In this document: piece after piece, positions 34,569 to 45,010 of the stretch
Layout of the letters: every line of letters begins with the position of its first letter
Numbering within the stretch: position 1 is the stretch's first letter
Source: Panax quinquefolius
Lineage: Eukaryota > Streptophyta > Magnoliopsida > Apiales > Araliaceae
Reading direction: 5' to 3'
Assembly (NCBI GenBank): GCA_020205615.1
Contig: CM035167.1
Location: 29,959,130-30,023,129 of the forward strand
Length of the DNA: 64,000 nt
Translations under genes and position numbers: made by a program
Notes under the pieces: generated by a model
The model's input: the letters and a program-made list of their open reading frames with translations, nothing else
Told to the model about the DNA's origin: nothing
The model's database searches: none

Positions 34569-34576
34569 TATTTATA
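34569..34576 (-). promoter_or_regulatory. TATA box of block B
   Basis: Minus-strand TATAAATA inside TGTTTATAAATAAAAG, upstream of the primer-site match at 34459. Block B lacks the AGTAAA-rich upstream part. Confidence 0.6.
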
Positions 34577-35508
34577 AACATTTGAGGAAGGGATTACATT
34601 AATTCCTAGACAAAATGTTTAAGAGGGAAGATCGAAGTATTAAGGACTTCGTCTTCATCTTCTAGCTAAGAAGATCGGTTTGAAAGCTTCGCTTCCTGCT
34701 AACTCTAGAGAGAAGGGAGAGGACCTCAAGAGTTCTCTGTAGAGAGAAGCTCGAGGCTTTATTGAATTAAGCTTAAACAACTCTCCATATAATGAATGGA
34801 TAAGTTTTTAAAAGAAAAACTTTAATGTAAGAAAGAAAAGATTAAGAAGATGACCTATGAATCGGAAAGTAATCTCTTTCTTTTATTTTTAAACATTTGA
34901 GGAAGGGATTACATTAATTCCTAGACAAAATGTTTAAGAGGGAAGATCAAGTATTAAGGACTTCGCCTTTCATCTTCTAACTAAGAAGATCGGTTTGAAA
35001 GCTTCGCCTCCAAATAACTCTCTGAGAGAAGGGAGAGAGGACCTCGGAAGAGTTCTCTAGAGAGAGAAGCTCTGAGGCTTTACTGAATTAAGCCTAAACA
35101 ACTCTAAACACTTCGAGTTGTTTAAATGGAAAATTGAAAAGTAAATTACTATTGATTCACACAGGAATTACTATTACATTAATTGAAGTAAAAGTAATTT
35201 ACTTAAGTAAAAGTAAAACGTAAGAAACATTTTACATTTACTTTTACATTGGTAAATGTTAAAAACATTTTACTAAGTTAAAAACATTTAACTTAAGTAA
35301 AAGCAAAATTTATTCTTTTACTTTTACTTTTATATTTACTAAAGTAAAAGACTTTTGCTTTACGAAAAGCAAAAGCTGAGATGATGGATGGGCCATCTCC
35401 TGTCTGTGACTTAAAGATGCCTCTGGCGTCTTCTTCATTGACTGGTCCGTCTCTTGTGGATGCCAGAAGGTGCTGTTGATCATCTTCTCAGATGAGTCAC
35501 CAACCCCA

Positions 35509-36748
35509 TGAATCGGATATACTTGAGCTTTAATTTATGTATTCTTTAGCCATTTAGAAGCATTTTTACCGTGTTTAGTTGTATTTTGCAGATTCAGGAG
35601 CTGTAGGGGCAATATGGGATTTTTAAGCGAATAATGGCATAATGGTAATTATATTCAAGACCAGTGCCTGGGCGCTCTAGCTAGTTCATTCCCAAAATAT
35701 CGTATACCGGGGTCGTGATGTCTGCTGGCTGACCGAGCACGCTAAGGTTGACCAAGGGGTTTGACTGTACAATTGGAGGTTATTTGAGAAGTTGATTTGG
35801 ACTAGGATTGTGGTGCAATGTGAAGAGTATATAAAGTTTATTTTGCTAAATTAGAGACTATCTACCACAATTGAAGACCAAACAAGGGATTACTTGAAGA
35901 TCAAGGATTGGCTCTAGAGTTTTCTTCTTCTCTATTTTTCAATTTGTGTAATTCCTTAAGAATGTTTTGCAAAAGATTGTTGGTTTTAATTTCCGTTATG
36001 AACTAATTCTTTAATTAAGATTCTAATTGAACCTTTTATGTCTATAAATTAGTTATTAAATTTATTCAAATTATTTATGTTAAAGTGAATTGTTTATCTT
36101 GTCTTGTGCGTATTGATTAATTATTTGGCCAATAATTACCTTGTTACTCTAGAGGGATTTGAAAGAGGAGATCTAGGGTTAGAACTGGGCATGATAACTT
36201 GTATTCTTAATTATTTGCATGATGAATAATTAGGGTTGTGAATGGAATGAAAATATCTGTTCACTGCATGTAACACGTTGGAAATTGGAATTTAATGCGT
36301 TTAATTTAATTGTTTTGCATAGGAATATACCAAGATTAATTGGATTAAATAGAAGTTAATTGATCACTTGAGAAAGAGCTTTTGACACTTAGAATTTCAA
36401 GTAACAATTCAAGAGGGGCATAATAATTGGGATAATTGGATAATTGATTTATAGTTCATAATTGGTGATATTGAGTCTTAATCTTTATTTACCTCAATTC
36501 ATTCGTTAAAATCTTAGTTTTATTTATTTGATTTATTTTAGAATAATCTCTTTTAATTGTTTAATTTTGTCTTATTATTTTGAAAAATCACACTTTATGG
36601 TTGTTTAAATAAAATTAGATTGATATAGTGCTAGTAGTTGGAATTTATTGATTAGAATTCTCTGTGGGATCGACACTCTATCTTATCACTTTATTACTTG
36701 TTGATTTGTACACTTGCACAAATTCATTGATTGTGAAATCAACCAACA
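35509..36748 (+). repeat. 5' LTR of an Athila-like element
   Basis: From TGAATCGGATATAC at 35509 to AACCAACA at 36748 (1240 bp). The right border is set by the primer site that follows; the left border is the first TG after block C. The last 110 bp (TATCACTTTATTACTTG ... CAACCAACA) and a segment near 36100-36400 are related in inverted orientation to the LTR at 13966. A TATA box lies at 35828-35836. Confidence 0.8.
35828..35836 (+). promoter_or_regulatory. TATA box of the Athila-like LTR
   Basis: AGTATATAAAG, 320 bp into the LTR, followed by a leader with poly-pyrimidine. Strand agrees with the element. Confidence 0.6.
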
Positions 36749-36770
36749 AGTTTTAAGCGCCATTACGGAA
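36749..36770 (+). promoter_or_regulatory. primer binding site, tRNA-Asp type, diverged
   Basis: AGTTTTAAGCGCCATTACGG after the LTR end. Athila-type elements normally carry TGGCGCC with a GTTGCCGG-like continuation here, complementary to tRNA-Asp; this copy has several changes from it. Confidence 0.65.
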
Positions 36771-36994
36771 ATTCTTTATTAATATTAATTCCATATTAGT
36801 TATAATCAATTCTATCTTAATTTAAACGTTATTTATTTTTCTTCAGATATTTGCAGAATTATTCATGAGTGTATGCACACTAGATCAAGTGATAAAAGGA
36901 ACTTTTTCCTTACACGCATTTATATCGAAAGGAAGTTCCGAAATTGCGCTTGACTAATGCAAAGGTCACACGAGGACGAAAACTCGGCGTAACA

Positions 36995-37858
36995 AGAAAT
37001 ACCAAAGAATATGGCGGGGAAGAACAAAAATCACTTATGGATTATGCCATGTAATGTCACAGATATATACAAACAGTATTAGAGGTCGACAATCAATGCA
37101 AACCATTTCGAGATAAAATTGGGAACAATTCAGATGCTTCAAAATACATGCCAGTTTGGGGGTAGTTCGATAGATGATCATAATGAGCACATCTTGAGTT
37201 TCTTGAAGTTTGTGACACCTTCAAGTTCAATAATATATCGAAGATGCTATAAGGTTGAGGATGTTTCAAGCACGCTGGAAGATAAAGCTCGGAGTTGGTT
37301 ACATTCTTTGCCTCCTGGTTCAATCACAGCTTGGGACGATTTATCTCAAAAATTTCTAGCTAAGTTTTTCCCACCAGCGAAGTCGGAAAACTACGAAACG
37401 ATATTCACACCTTCGCACAGTTCAACTCAGAAACTTTATATGAGGCGTGGGAATGATTCAAGGACATGCTTCGTAAATGCCCACATCACGGAATTCCACA
37501 ATGGATACAGGTTGGGATATTTTGTGATGGATTGCACGCGCCCACAAGAGCCAGTATTGATGCAACAGTCGGTGGAGTAATCATGTCTAAGAAGTTTGAC
37601 GAGGCTTATCAACTGCTAGAAACGATGGCCAACAACAACTATCAGTGGCCCATAACTAGATCTAAGCCTTCGAAAACACCAGGAATGTTTGAAGTGGATC
37701 TAATGACAGCATTGGTAGCACAGTTGTCCACAATAGCAAAGAAAATGGAAACATGGAGTCCACCATCCACGCAACAAGTAGCAATGGTTTGTGAGTTATG
37801 TGTTGGGAGTCATGCTACAGATCAATGTGCCATCAATTCGAATCATCACCAACAGTAG
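36995..37858 (+). pseudogene. Athila-like gag
   Basis: 37119-37580 reads FGGSSIDDHNEHILSFL, then LEDKARSWLHSLPPGSITAW and LSQKFLAKFFPPAKS, the retrotransposon gag core (about residues 20-90 of that piece). A shift near 37440 leads to 37466-37858, with KKFDEAYQLLETMANNNYQW and a zinc-knuckle-like CELCVGSHATDQC near 37795. The likely start, MAGKNKN, is near 37011 in a different frame, with a stop before 37090. Gag would form the particle. Frames are broken at least twice. Confidence 0.88.
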
Positions 37859-38398
37859 GGAGCTATAATCGATCAACCCAACCGTATCCGACTTCAACGC
37901 ATATAATCCAAAGTTGAGAAATCAACCGTGATTTTCATGGAGTAATAATCAAGGCCGTGCACCTAGACCACAAAACCCAATTCGAATTTAAAAATCGACT
38001 CAACAACAATGAGAGGAAAACAAGTTGGGAAGAAGCTTTGGAAAAATTCATTTCAGCTACACAAAAGGATCGGGGAACAAGAAAAGTTATTGAAGCAAGT
38101 AGATATGAATATGAACAGCCAAGGTGCTTCGATAAAGAATCTAGAAAATCAAATGGGACAGATGGCACATGCACTGAATAACTGACCACATGGAACACCC
38201 CCTAGTGATACAGAGATAAATCCGGGCAGAGATGAGCATTGCAAGGCTGTAACTTTACGTAGTGGAAAGGATTTGCAAGAGTCAGTTAAGGATAAGGAAA
38301 AGAAGGAAAACGCAACAGGTGAAACAGAAGAAGTTGTGGAAACCAGAAAACATAAAGATGAGACCTTATAGCAGAAAGCACCAGAACCGATTATCACA
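37859..38398 (+). pseudogene. Athila-like gag-pol linker
   Basis: Decayed, mostly charged linker (for example NGTDGTCTE, then KDKEKKENATGETEEVVETRK in a broken frame). No enzyme motif is seen. It joins gag to the protease region and is low-complexity coding sequence with stops at about 37857, 38180 and 38369. Confidence 0.55.
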
Positions 38399-39017
38399 AT
38401 GCCTCTCATACCGTATCCGCAGAGGTTTCAGAAATCCAAGTTAGATAAGCAATTTTCAAGATTTTTAGATATTTTCAAAAAACTGCATATCAACATCCCA
38501 TTTTCCGAAGCTTTAGAACAAATGCCGAGCTACACCAAGTTCATGAAGGACGTGTTGTCGAAGAAAAGGAAATTGGGTGATTTTGAAACAAGAAGCGCTT
38601 AATCAAGAATGCAAACATGAATTATCCGTAATGTTACCTCCAAAGTTAAAAGACCCAGGTAGTTTTACTATTCCATGCGACATTAGTAACCAGTTTTCGG
38701 GGAGAGCGTTGTGTGATTTGGGGGCCAATATAAATTTGATGCCATTATCCATCTACAGTCAGTTTGGACTTAAGGCACCAAAACCGACAAATATTAGTTT
38801 GCTGTTGGCGGATCGATCAGTTACATATCCACGAGGTATTGTTGAAGACGTATTAGTAAAGGTGGATAAATTCATCTTTACAGTAGATTTTGTTATCTTG
38901 GATTATGAAGCAGATAAGGAAATTCCCATCATTCTCGGGCGACCATTTTTAGCAACGGGGAGAACATTGATTGACGTGCAAAAAGGTGAATTGATGATGC
39001 GAGTTGAAGATCAATAG
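38399..39017 (+). pseudogene. Athila-like protease
   Basis: First MPLIPYPQRFQKSKLDKQF ... INIPFSEALEQMPSYTKFMKDVLSKKR, a typical Athila stretch before the protease. Then, after a shift near 38580, LPPKLKDPGSFTIPCDI ... ALCDLGANINLMPLSI, where CDLGA stands at the active-site position, as in many Athila elements. RGIVEDVLVKVDKFIFTVDFVIL and IILGRPFLATGRTLIDV follow. A stop at 39015 ends it. The retropepsin fold (D, flap, ILGRPF) is well readable. Confidence 0.9.
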
Positions 39018-39539
39018 GTCACCTTTAATGTATTTAAGTCGATGTCTTATCCGAAAGAAAAAGGTGAGTGTTTGCGGGTGGATATAATGGATGCATTAGT
39101 TAATCACAAGTTCTATGGAAATTACTCAAAGGACCCGATAGAATCCATTTTGTTCGGGATAGACGAAATTGGTATTGAAGATGACATTGAGTATGTCAAA
39201 TGGCTAGATACACCATCTTTCATCCGGAAAAATAATCAACCATTCGACACCTCGAAAGGCCCTTAAACGGAAGGTAAAAGTTCAAAACCTCAATAAAGAG
39301 CCACCGGTGTTGGAATTAAAACCGCTACCATCTCATCTGCAGATGCTTATTTGGGGAAAGATTCTACCCTACCACCATTGTTTTAATAGAGTTAACTGAC
39401 ACGCAAAAAGAGAAACCGCTAAGGGTATCATGAGAGTTCAAAACAAAGAATCGATGGACCATGAGGATATTCGAGGAATTAGTCCGTCATTCCAGATGCA
39501 TAAAATTTTATTGGAAGAGGGGCAAGACCAACCATTGAG
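39018..39539 (+). pseudogene. Athila-like protease-RT linker
   Basis: 39042-39266 has a readable frame (CLRVDIMDALVNHKF, then DDIEYVKWLDTPSF). After it, fragments resembling the RT approach (LELKPLPSHL, a short NNPIIK piece) appear in different frames with stops near 39265 and 39383. No separate gene is supported. Confidence 0.6.
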
Positions 39540-40772
39540 CAACAAAGAAGGCTAAACCCCATTATAAAGGATGTGGTGAAAAAGGAGATCATAAAGTGGT
39601 TGGATGCCGACATTATTTATCCAATTTTGGATAGTTCATGGGTAAGTCTTGTACAGTGCGTACCAAAGAAAGGGGGTATGACGGTGGTGAAGAACGAAGC
39701 TAATGAGCTCATCCCTACTAGAACCGTTACAGGATGGAGAGTATGTATGGATTACCGCAAGCTGAATAAAGCCACACGAATTGATCACTTCCCCTTGCTG
39801 TTCATTGATTAGATGTTGGATAGGTTGGTGGGACATCAATTCTATTGTCTGCTGGATGGATATTCCGGGTATAATCAAATTGTCATAGCCTCGAAAGATC
39901 AAGAAAAAACCACATTCACATGCCCATATGGTACATTTGCATTCCGGCGTATGTCTTTTGGTTTATGTAATGCGCCGATAACCTTTTAACGATGCATGAT
40001 GGCGATCTTCTCCGATATGGTTGAATAGAATTTGGAAGTATTTATGGATGATTTCTCCATGTTCGGTGACAGTTTCGATTCATGCTTAAAAAATCTGGTT
40101 TTAGTGCTGAAACGATGCGTTAAGACTAACCTAGTTCTTAACTTGGAAAAATATCACTTTATGGTGCAAGAGGGGATTATTTTGTGGTATAAGGTCTCTG
40201 CATCAGGATTAGAGGTGGATAAAGCGAAGATTGAGACAATTGAGAAACTACCTCATCCATCATCTATAAAGGGAATTAGGAGCTTCTTGGGACATGCGGG
40301 CTTCTACAGACACTTCATTAAAGATTTTTCTAAAATTTTGAAACCCTTATGTTCCCTCTTGGAGAAAGATGTGCCTTTCAAGATGGATTAGTCATGCATC
40401 GACACGTTTAAAGTATTAAAGAAGAAATTGGTGTCAGCTCCAATTATAGTGGTGCCCGACTGGTCTTTACCGTTTGAATTAATGTGCGACATAAGTGATT
40501 ACATAGTTGGAGCAGTTTTGGGTCAACATCGCGACAAAATGTTTCACACTATCTACTACTCCAGCAAGACGTTGACGGATGCTCATTTGAACTACACGAC
40601 CACCGAAAAAGAATTATTTGCGGTTGTGTTTGCCTTCGACAAGTTCAGAGTATATCTCATAGGGACCAAGGTAATTGTCTACACTAATCATTATGCGATT
40701 AAGTACTTGATTGAGAAGAAGGATGCCAAACCGCTAAGCAATACGATGGGTACTTTTTCTTCAAGAATTTGA
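39540..40772 (+). pseudogene. Athila-like reverse transcriptase and RNase H
   Basis: RT: VKKEIIKWLDADIIYPILDSSWVS, QCVPKKGGMTVV, GWRVCMDYRKLNKAT, LDGYSGYNQIVIA, FTCPYGTFAFRRMSFGLCNAP, and the catalytic VFMDDFSMFG (FMDD). Connection: FLGHAGFYRHFIKDFSKI. RNase H: CDISDYIVGAVLGQ, YTTTEKELFAVVFAF and YTNHYAIKYLI, in which H replaces the usual D. Stops at 39810, 39987, 40026 and 40389 and a shift near 40760 break it. The domain order agrees with gypsy. Confidence 0.92.
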
Positions 40773-41036
40773 TTTGGAGATCCGAGATAGGAAAGGTACC
40801 AAGAATAGGTAGCGGATCATCTTTGCGATTAGAAAATGCGAGGTTCAAGAAAAAGACAACGCATGATTAATAAAAGATTTCCAAATGAACAACTTGGTTT
40901 ACTTGGTTACGTGAATTACTTGGTTAGTAAGGTAATACCCCTAGATTTGAATTAGCATCAACGAAAGAAGTTCCTCCACGATGTTAAGCAATATTATTGG
41001 GACGAACCATTTCTGTTTAAAGCTTGAGCGGATTAA
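40773..41036 (+). pseudogene. Athila-like RNase H-integrase linker
   Basis: Readable scraps such as LLEFDLEIRDRKGT (about 40757-40800), VNYLVSKVIP (about 40912) and KKFLHDVKQYYWDEPFLFK (about 40969-41025) match the usual RNase H end and integrase approach, but they lie in different frames with several stops. Confidence 0.7.
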
Positions 41037-41451
41037 ATGATTAGACGATGTGTGCCACATGAAGAGATGGATAACATATTGGGTCATTGCCACTCATCAG
41101 ATTACGGAGGTCATTACGCTGGTGATCGGACAGCGGCCAAAGTGTTGCAATCGAGATTTTTCTGGCCTTCTCTATTCAAAGATGCCTACTTATATCTGCT
41201 AAAGTGTGATCGGAGTCAACGAGTAGGTAATATTTCCACGCGCAATGAAATGCATCTTAACACAATTTTGGAAGTTGAACTATTCGATGAGTGGGGAATT
41301 GACTTTATGGGACCTTTCCCATCCTCCTTCAATAATCAGTACATTCTGTTGGTGGTCGATTACATTTCCAAATGGGTAGAAGCCACATCTTTACCCACAA
41401 ATGATGCCAACATTGTCCTCCAATTTCTGAAGAAAAACATCTTCACACGAT
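41037..41451 (+). pseudogene. Athila-like integrase, interrupted
   Basis: IRRCVPHEEMDNILGHCHSSDYGGHYAGDRTAAKVLQ provides the HH of the zinc-binding part, but the CC pair is changed (LKCDRSQRV). The core begins with WGIDFMGPFP (first catalytic Asp) and continues YILLVVDYISKWVEA. At about 41451, after FLKKNIFTR, the frame enters unrelated LTR sequence starting TATCGACGTC. The second D and E are therefore missing; no continuation of this element is seen in the rest of the window. Confidence 0.9.
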
Positions 41452-42298
41452 TATCGACGTCGGGATTTTTAGATATCCCTTTCCGTTACTTGTTCTTTGG
41501 TGTTCTCATTTTAGGTGAGATTTGTTTAAAAAAACAAGTGAAAAAGGTCCGATATGTATAATGTCGACGATGGACTGTTAAGAGTCGCCAGTTGGTTTTT
41601 TAAATGGTTGTACCAACACAACCGAGAAAAGGTTTGCACATCGACCCAAAAGATGTGACATCGCTAAACGGGTTTGAAAACCAAGATTCATTAGGGTCCG
41701 GGGACTTGGTTATGCGGAGGGAAGGTGTTACCACATCCGTGGTTACCACTACTTTTTCAAGAAACAATTATCCAAATGTGTGTGTGGGTCAATGTGTGCT
41801 ATTATTTGGAAGTAGTGTGAGGCCTCATTCACACCTATATACACAGGGTTTGAATTTATGTAAAAATTCAGTTTTAGCAAGATATAGCCATGATGTTTTA
41901 TAAAAAGGTTTTTCAAACCCTGATGCTCAATAGTAATTAAAACCTTTTACACTCCAATTTTATTAAGTGTTCGGCTTGATTGATTTTATTTTACAGATAC
42001 GAGGCATCCATACGAAAATAATATACAAAATAATGCCGACTTCCTCATGGGTATAAGAACCATCTGAGGAAATTCAGACACCACGTATAATTTATAAGTC
42101 ACTTACAAATTTAAAATGTCCATCACGGAACCTAATCTAGATCCAATGGGTCAATCATGATCACATGATTCCTAAAGCACAAGATACCACAATTTGTATG
42201 AAAGCAGTAAGCAGGTATATATATAAAAGCTTTAAATATATATATACATACATGATCACCAACCACGAAGCACCTCCATGGGGGATCAGAAATGTAAA

Positions 42299-42525
42299 TA
42301 AAGTCAGAAGTTATCAACCACCACGGAGGAAACTCCAAAGTGGACAAAACGTAAATAAAGTCATAAAAATATCAACCGCCACGGAGGAAACTCTAAAGTG
42401 ACTAAATGTAAATAAAGATGTATTAAAGCGATCAACCGCCACGGTAAACTCCAAAAGTGATGTAAACGTAAAGAAAGTCAGAAGCGATCAACCACCACGT
42501 AAGTAAACTCTGTGGGGGACAAATA
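42299..42525. repeat. minisatellite of 56-60 bp, about four units
   Basis: Units start AAAGTCA or AAAGATG, contain ATCAACC(A/G)CCACGG and AAACTCCAAAGTG-like words and end GTAAA. They are homologous to the 59-bp units at 23384 but diverged. The array passes directly into TA runs. Confidence 0.85.
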
Positions 42526-42609
42526 TATATATACATATACATATATATATATATATATAAGCGATAAAAGCACCGAATGTAAAATCTGTGCTCATCGTAA
42601 TGTAGTTCG

Positions 42610-42649
<40 letters not shown>

Positions 42650-42706
42650 CGTAGTAAACGCACTTCTGATGTAAAATCTGTGCTCAACGTAATGTAGTCC
42701 ACACAC

Positions 42707-42766
<60 letters not shown>

Positions 42767-42894
42767 ACGCACTTGATGTAAAATCTGTGCTCATCGAATG
42801 TCCCGACATATACGCTAATATATATATATTTATATATATATAAAGCAAATAAACGCCTGCATCAAGTTCAGGCTCATCGAACAAAGTCCGACAT

Positions 42895-42935
<41 letters not shown>

Positions 42936-42991
42936 CAAAGCAAACACCCTGCATCAAGTTCAGGCTCATCGAACAAAGTCCAACACGCTAG

Positions 42992-43044
<53 letters not shown>

Positions 43045-43126
43045 AATAAGTGCCTATATCAAGTTCAGGCTCAATCGAGGCATAACTCGATATTGTTAGT
43101 CCGTATATATATATATATATATATAA
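42524..43126. repeat. TA tracts interleaved with a 50-65 bp repeated segment
   Basis: Seven TA runs (about 42524-42559, 42613-42645, 42709-42763, 42817-42842, 42897-42933, 42994-43039, 43103-43126) separate six related segments. The first three share TGTAAAATCTGTGCTCA(T/A)CG; the next three share TCAAGTTCAGGCTCATCGA or a close version. Predicted reading frames here are translations of TA runs. Confidence 0.92.
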
Positions 43127-43427
43127 TAAAAATAAAACCACTGGATCAAGTCCGCAAATGCGCAACAACACGACTCTCAACGTGAAGAAGGGTGTGCAGA
43201 GATGAAGAGAAAGGCTTTAAAGTGTGTGAGAAGGCTTACAAATGATCGCCAAAGAAGACTTCTATATCTTTAAAGTGGTAAACACCGCTTTTGTAGGTAC
43301 AAAAGAAGCTATATATGAGCTCACAAGTGTGTTTAAAATGAGAAAGTACATCAGATGGGGTTAGTGCAGAGCAAATCAAGGTGGCTTCCTCGCTGCTTTT
43401 CTCTTGCAAATGGCCACCCCAAGCCCT

Positions 43428-43435
43428 CTATTTAT
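43428..43435 (-). promoter_or_regulatory. TATA box in the Tat-type LTR
   Basis: Minus strand TATAAATA within CCTCTATAAATAGAGG, a palindromic setting, followed by GGCTTGGGGTGGCC and a leader-like stretch. Typical look of an LTR core promoter. Confidence 0.6.
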
Positions 43436-44825
43436 AGAGGATGGAGCCATAGTGTACTTGCGAGGCAACCCGTACTGTGCCCGAACCCTGTCTGGGGTTT
43501 TTCGCATCATCTCGAAGACACGCACTACGGCTACACAGAATGTCCGCTTAAACTTTCGTAAGTGCAATCCGCATCCGATTGAGGTATACAGACCTATTTC
43601 TGACCGCCATTGTCGAGAGTTGTACAATGGCATATGATTAGAGGTTTGTACGGTCATTGAAGATGGGACGATGCCCTCCTGGCCTTCAAGCTTCAAATTC
43701 CATCCGCTACCCCGCATAATAGTCACTCGGATTGATTATCCTTGATTCTTGTGGGACATCATCAGCAGTAGAGATGTGTATGAAATGTCGAGACGACGTG
43801 GTGTGGCATCATGGCAAATGACGCGACATTGTGTTGGGTGAAATGACGATGTTGCCCTCACCGGCAGTTATCGCCGATTCAATGATAAAGCGACGCTGCT
43901 TTCAGCTTCACCGAGATCGACTCCGCAATTATCAAGGTCCTCATTGTCATCTTTGAGGTGTGCCCGTCCTCCCCATGTTATCTCCGGTCAGTACAGAGTA
44001 TCTCGCCAGAGCGCCGAGATTGAAGTCGGTCGATTTGAAACAAGCATTTTCGGGTTATCGCCAAAATCGCATTCCTCGGGGTTATCACCAAGGTCAGTGG
44101 CTATTCCTATGGTTGGGATCGAGACCGATACCTCGGGGTTATCTCCAGATTAATCGCCTTTCTCCTGTGTGTTCCGGTATTGATCTCATGCGCCTCGGGT
44201 TATATCCGAGGTTGAATTATTACTCCCGAGTGTGCTCCGGGTCGATGTTGAACTTCCTAGAGTATCCTAGATGGATATGGATTGCCTTCGTGGTTCCTCT
44301 TAAAAGACTTAATCTGTCTCTCCCGCAATGTTAGTGATAAGTAGTATAAAAATTTTGAGTGTTCATAGATGCCCTCTTTATCATACTCATGCACGGCGAT
44401 GCACGGGTAGGATAAAGAATCCTAGACACTTGAAACGCAACAAGACAAACATGGTACTATATGTAGCAACATGATGCAAATGTATGATGTATGCGTATAC
44501 GGGTCAGTAGCCCAACATGCCGGGATGATTGCTTGCCCTCGCTGCTTCAACGGGATTGGCAATGATGACCGATTTGATGTGTAATCCGAATCATAGATGT
44601 TGATGTTGAGTTATCACCAAATTCCCGTGTTCTTGATAACGACTTATCCTCAAGATGTACCTCTTATGTAAGAGATCCGTGGGGATAAAGCTTGGTCTGC
44701 TTTGAGGATGTGTATAACATATTCCATCATCTATCCTCTTTGATAATGTCGACCTTTCCCGCTGGTATCGCCAGATATGTCAAGATTCTGCTTGATTTAT
44801 CGCCAACAACAAATGCCGCTCGTGG

Positions 44826-45010
44826 ATGCCTCGACCTTCGCTTGACGCAGTACTTTCACCGACATGTGAATCAACTAATCAAAAATCCTCAGGGATATAC
44901 CGTCAAGGTTGCTTTGACCTTCACCGACGCAGAATCAACGACCGATACTCGCGGGTAGATTGTCAAGGTTGCTTGACCTTCGCCGACGCAGTGAATCAAC
45001 AGATATCATA
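44826..45010. repeat. imperfect tandem repeat of about 58 bp
   Basis: Three units carry TTGACCTTC(A/G)CCGACGCAG or a close form (CGACCTTCGCTTGACGCAG), followed by GAATCAAC. The last two are preceded by GTCAAGGTTGC, giving a CAAGG...CCTTG inverted pair in each. Confidence 0.75.

Larger units (their letters stand above)
33289..35508 (-). promoter_or_regulatory. inverted, triplicated pararetroviral promoter and leader blocks
   Basis: Three blocks (A 33295-33934, B 34556-34790, C 34871-35508) share the same order on the plus strand: AATCTCTTTC, a TATA box (reverse), AATTCCTAGACAAAATG, and a GAGAGAAG/CTCGAGGC region. A and C go on to an AGTAAA-rich tract, GATGGATGGGCCATC and GATGAGTCACC. Between B and A lies leader-like DNA with a primer-site match at 34459. 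Words shared with 27292-27330, there in the opposite orientation, tie the blocks to the viral intergenic region. A 77-codon minus frame at 33714 lies across the tract and is probably not a gene. Alternative: a very small LTR element with C as 5' and A as 3' LTR. Confidence 0.6.

Noticed and set aside
42299..43126. CRISPR-like appearance of regularly spaced repeats
   Set aside because: The spaced parts are TA runs and the repeats are diverged. The setting is a plant LTR; no cas-like genes exist here.
42488..43180. Tyr/Ile-rich frames on the minus strand
   Set aside because: They are translations of TA repeats.
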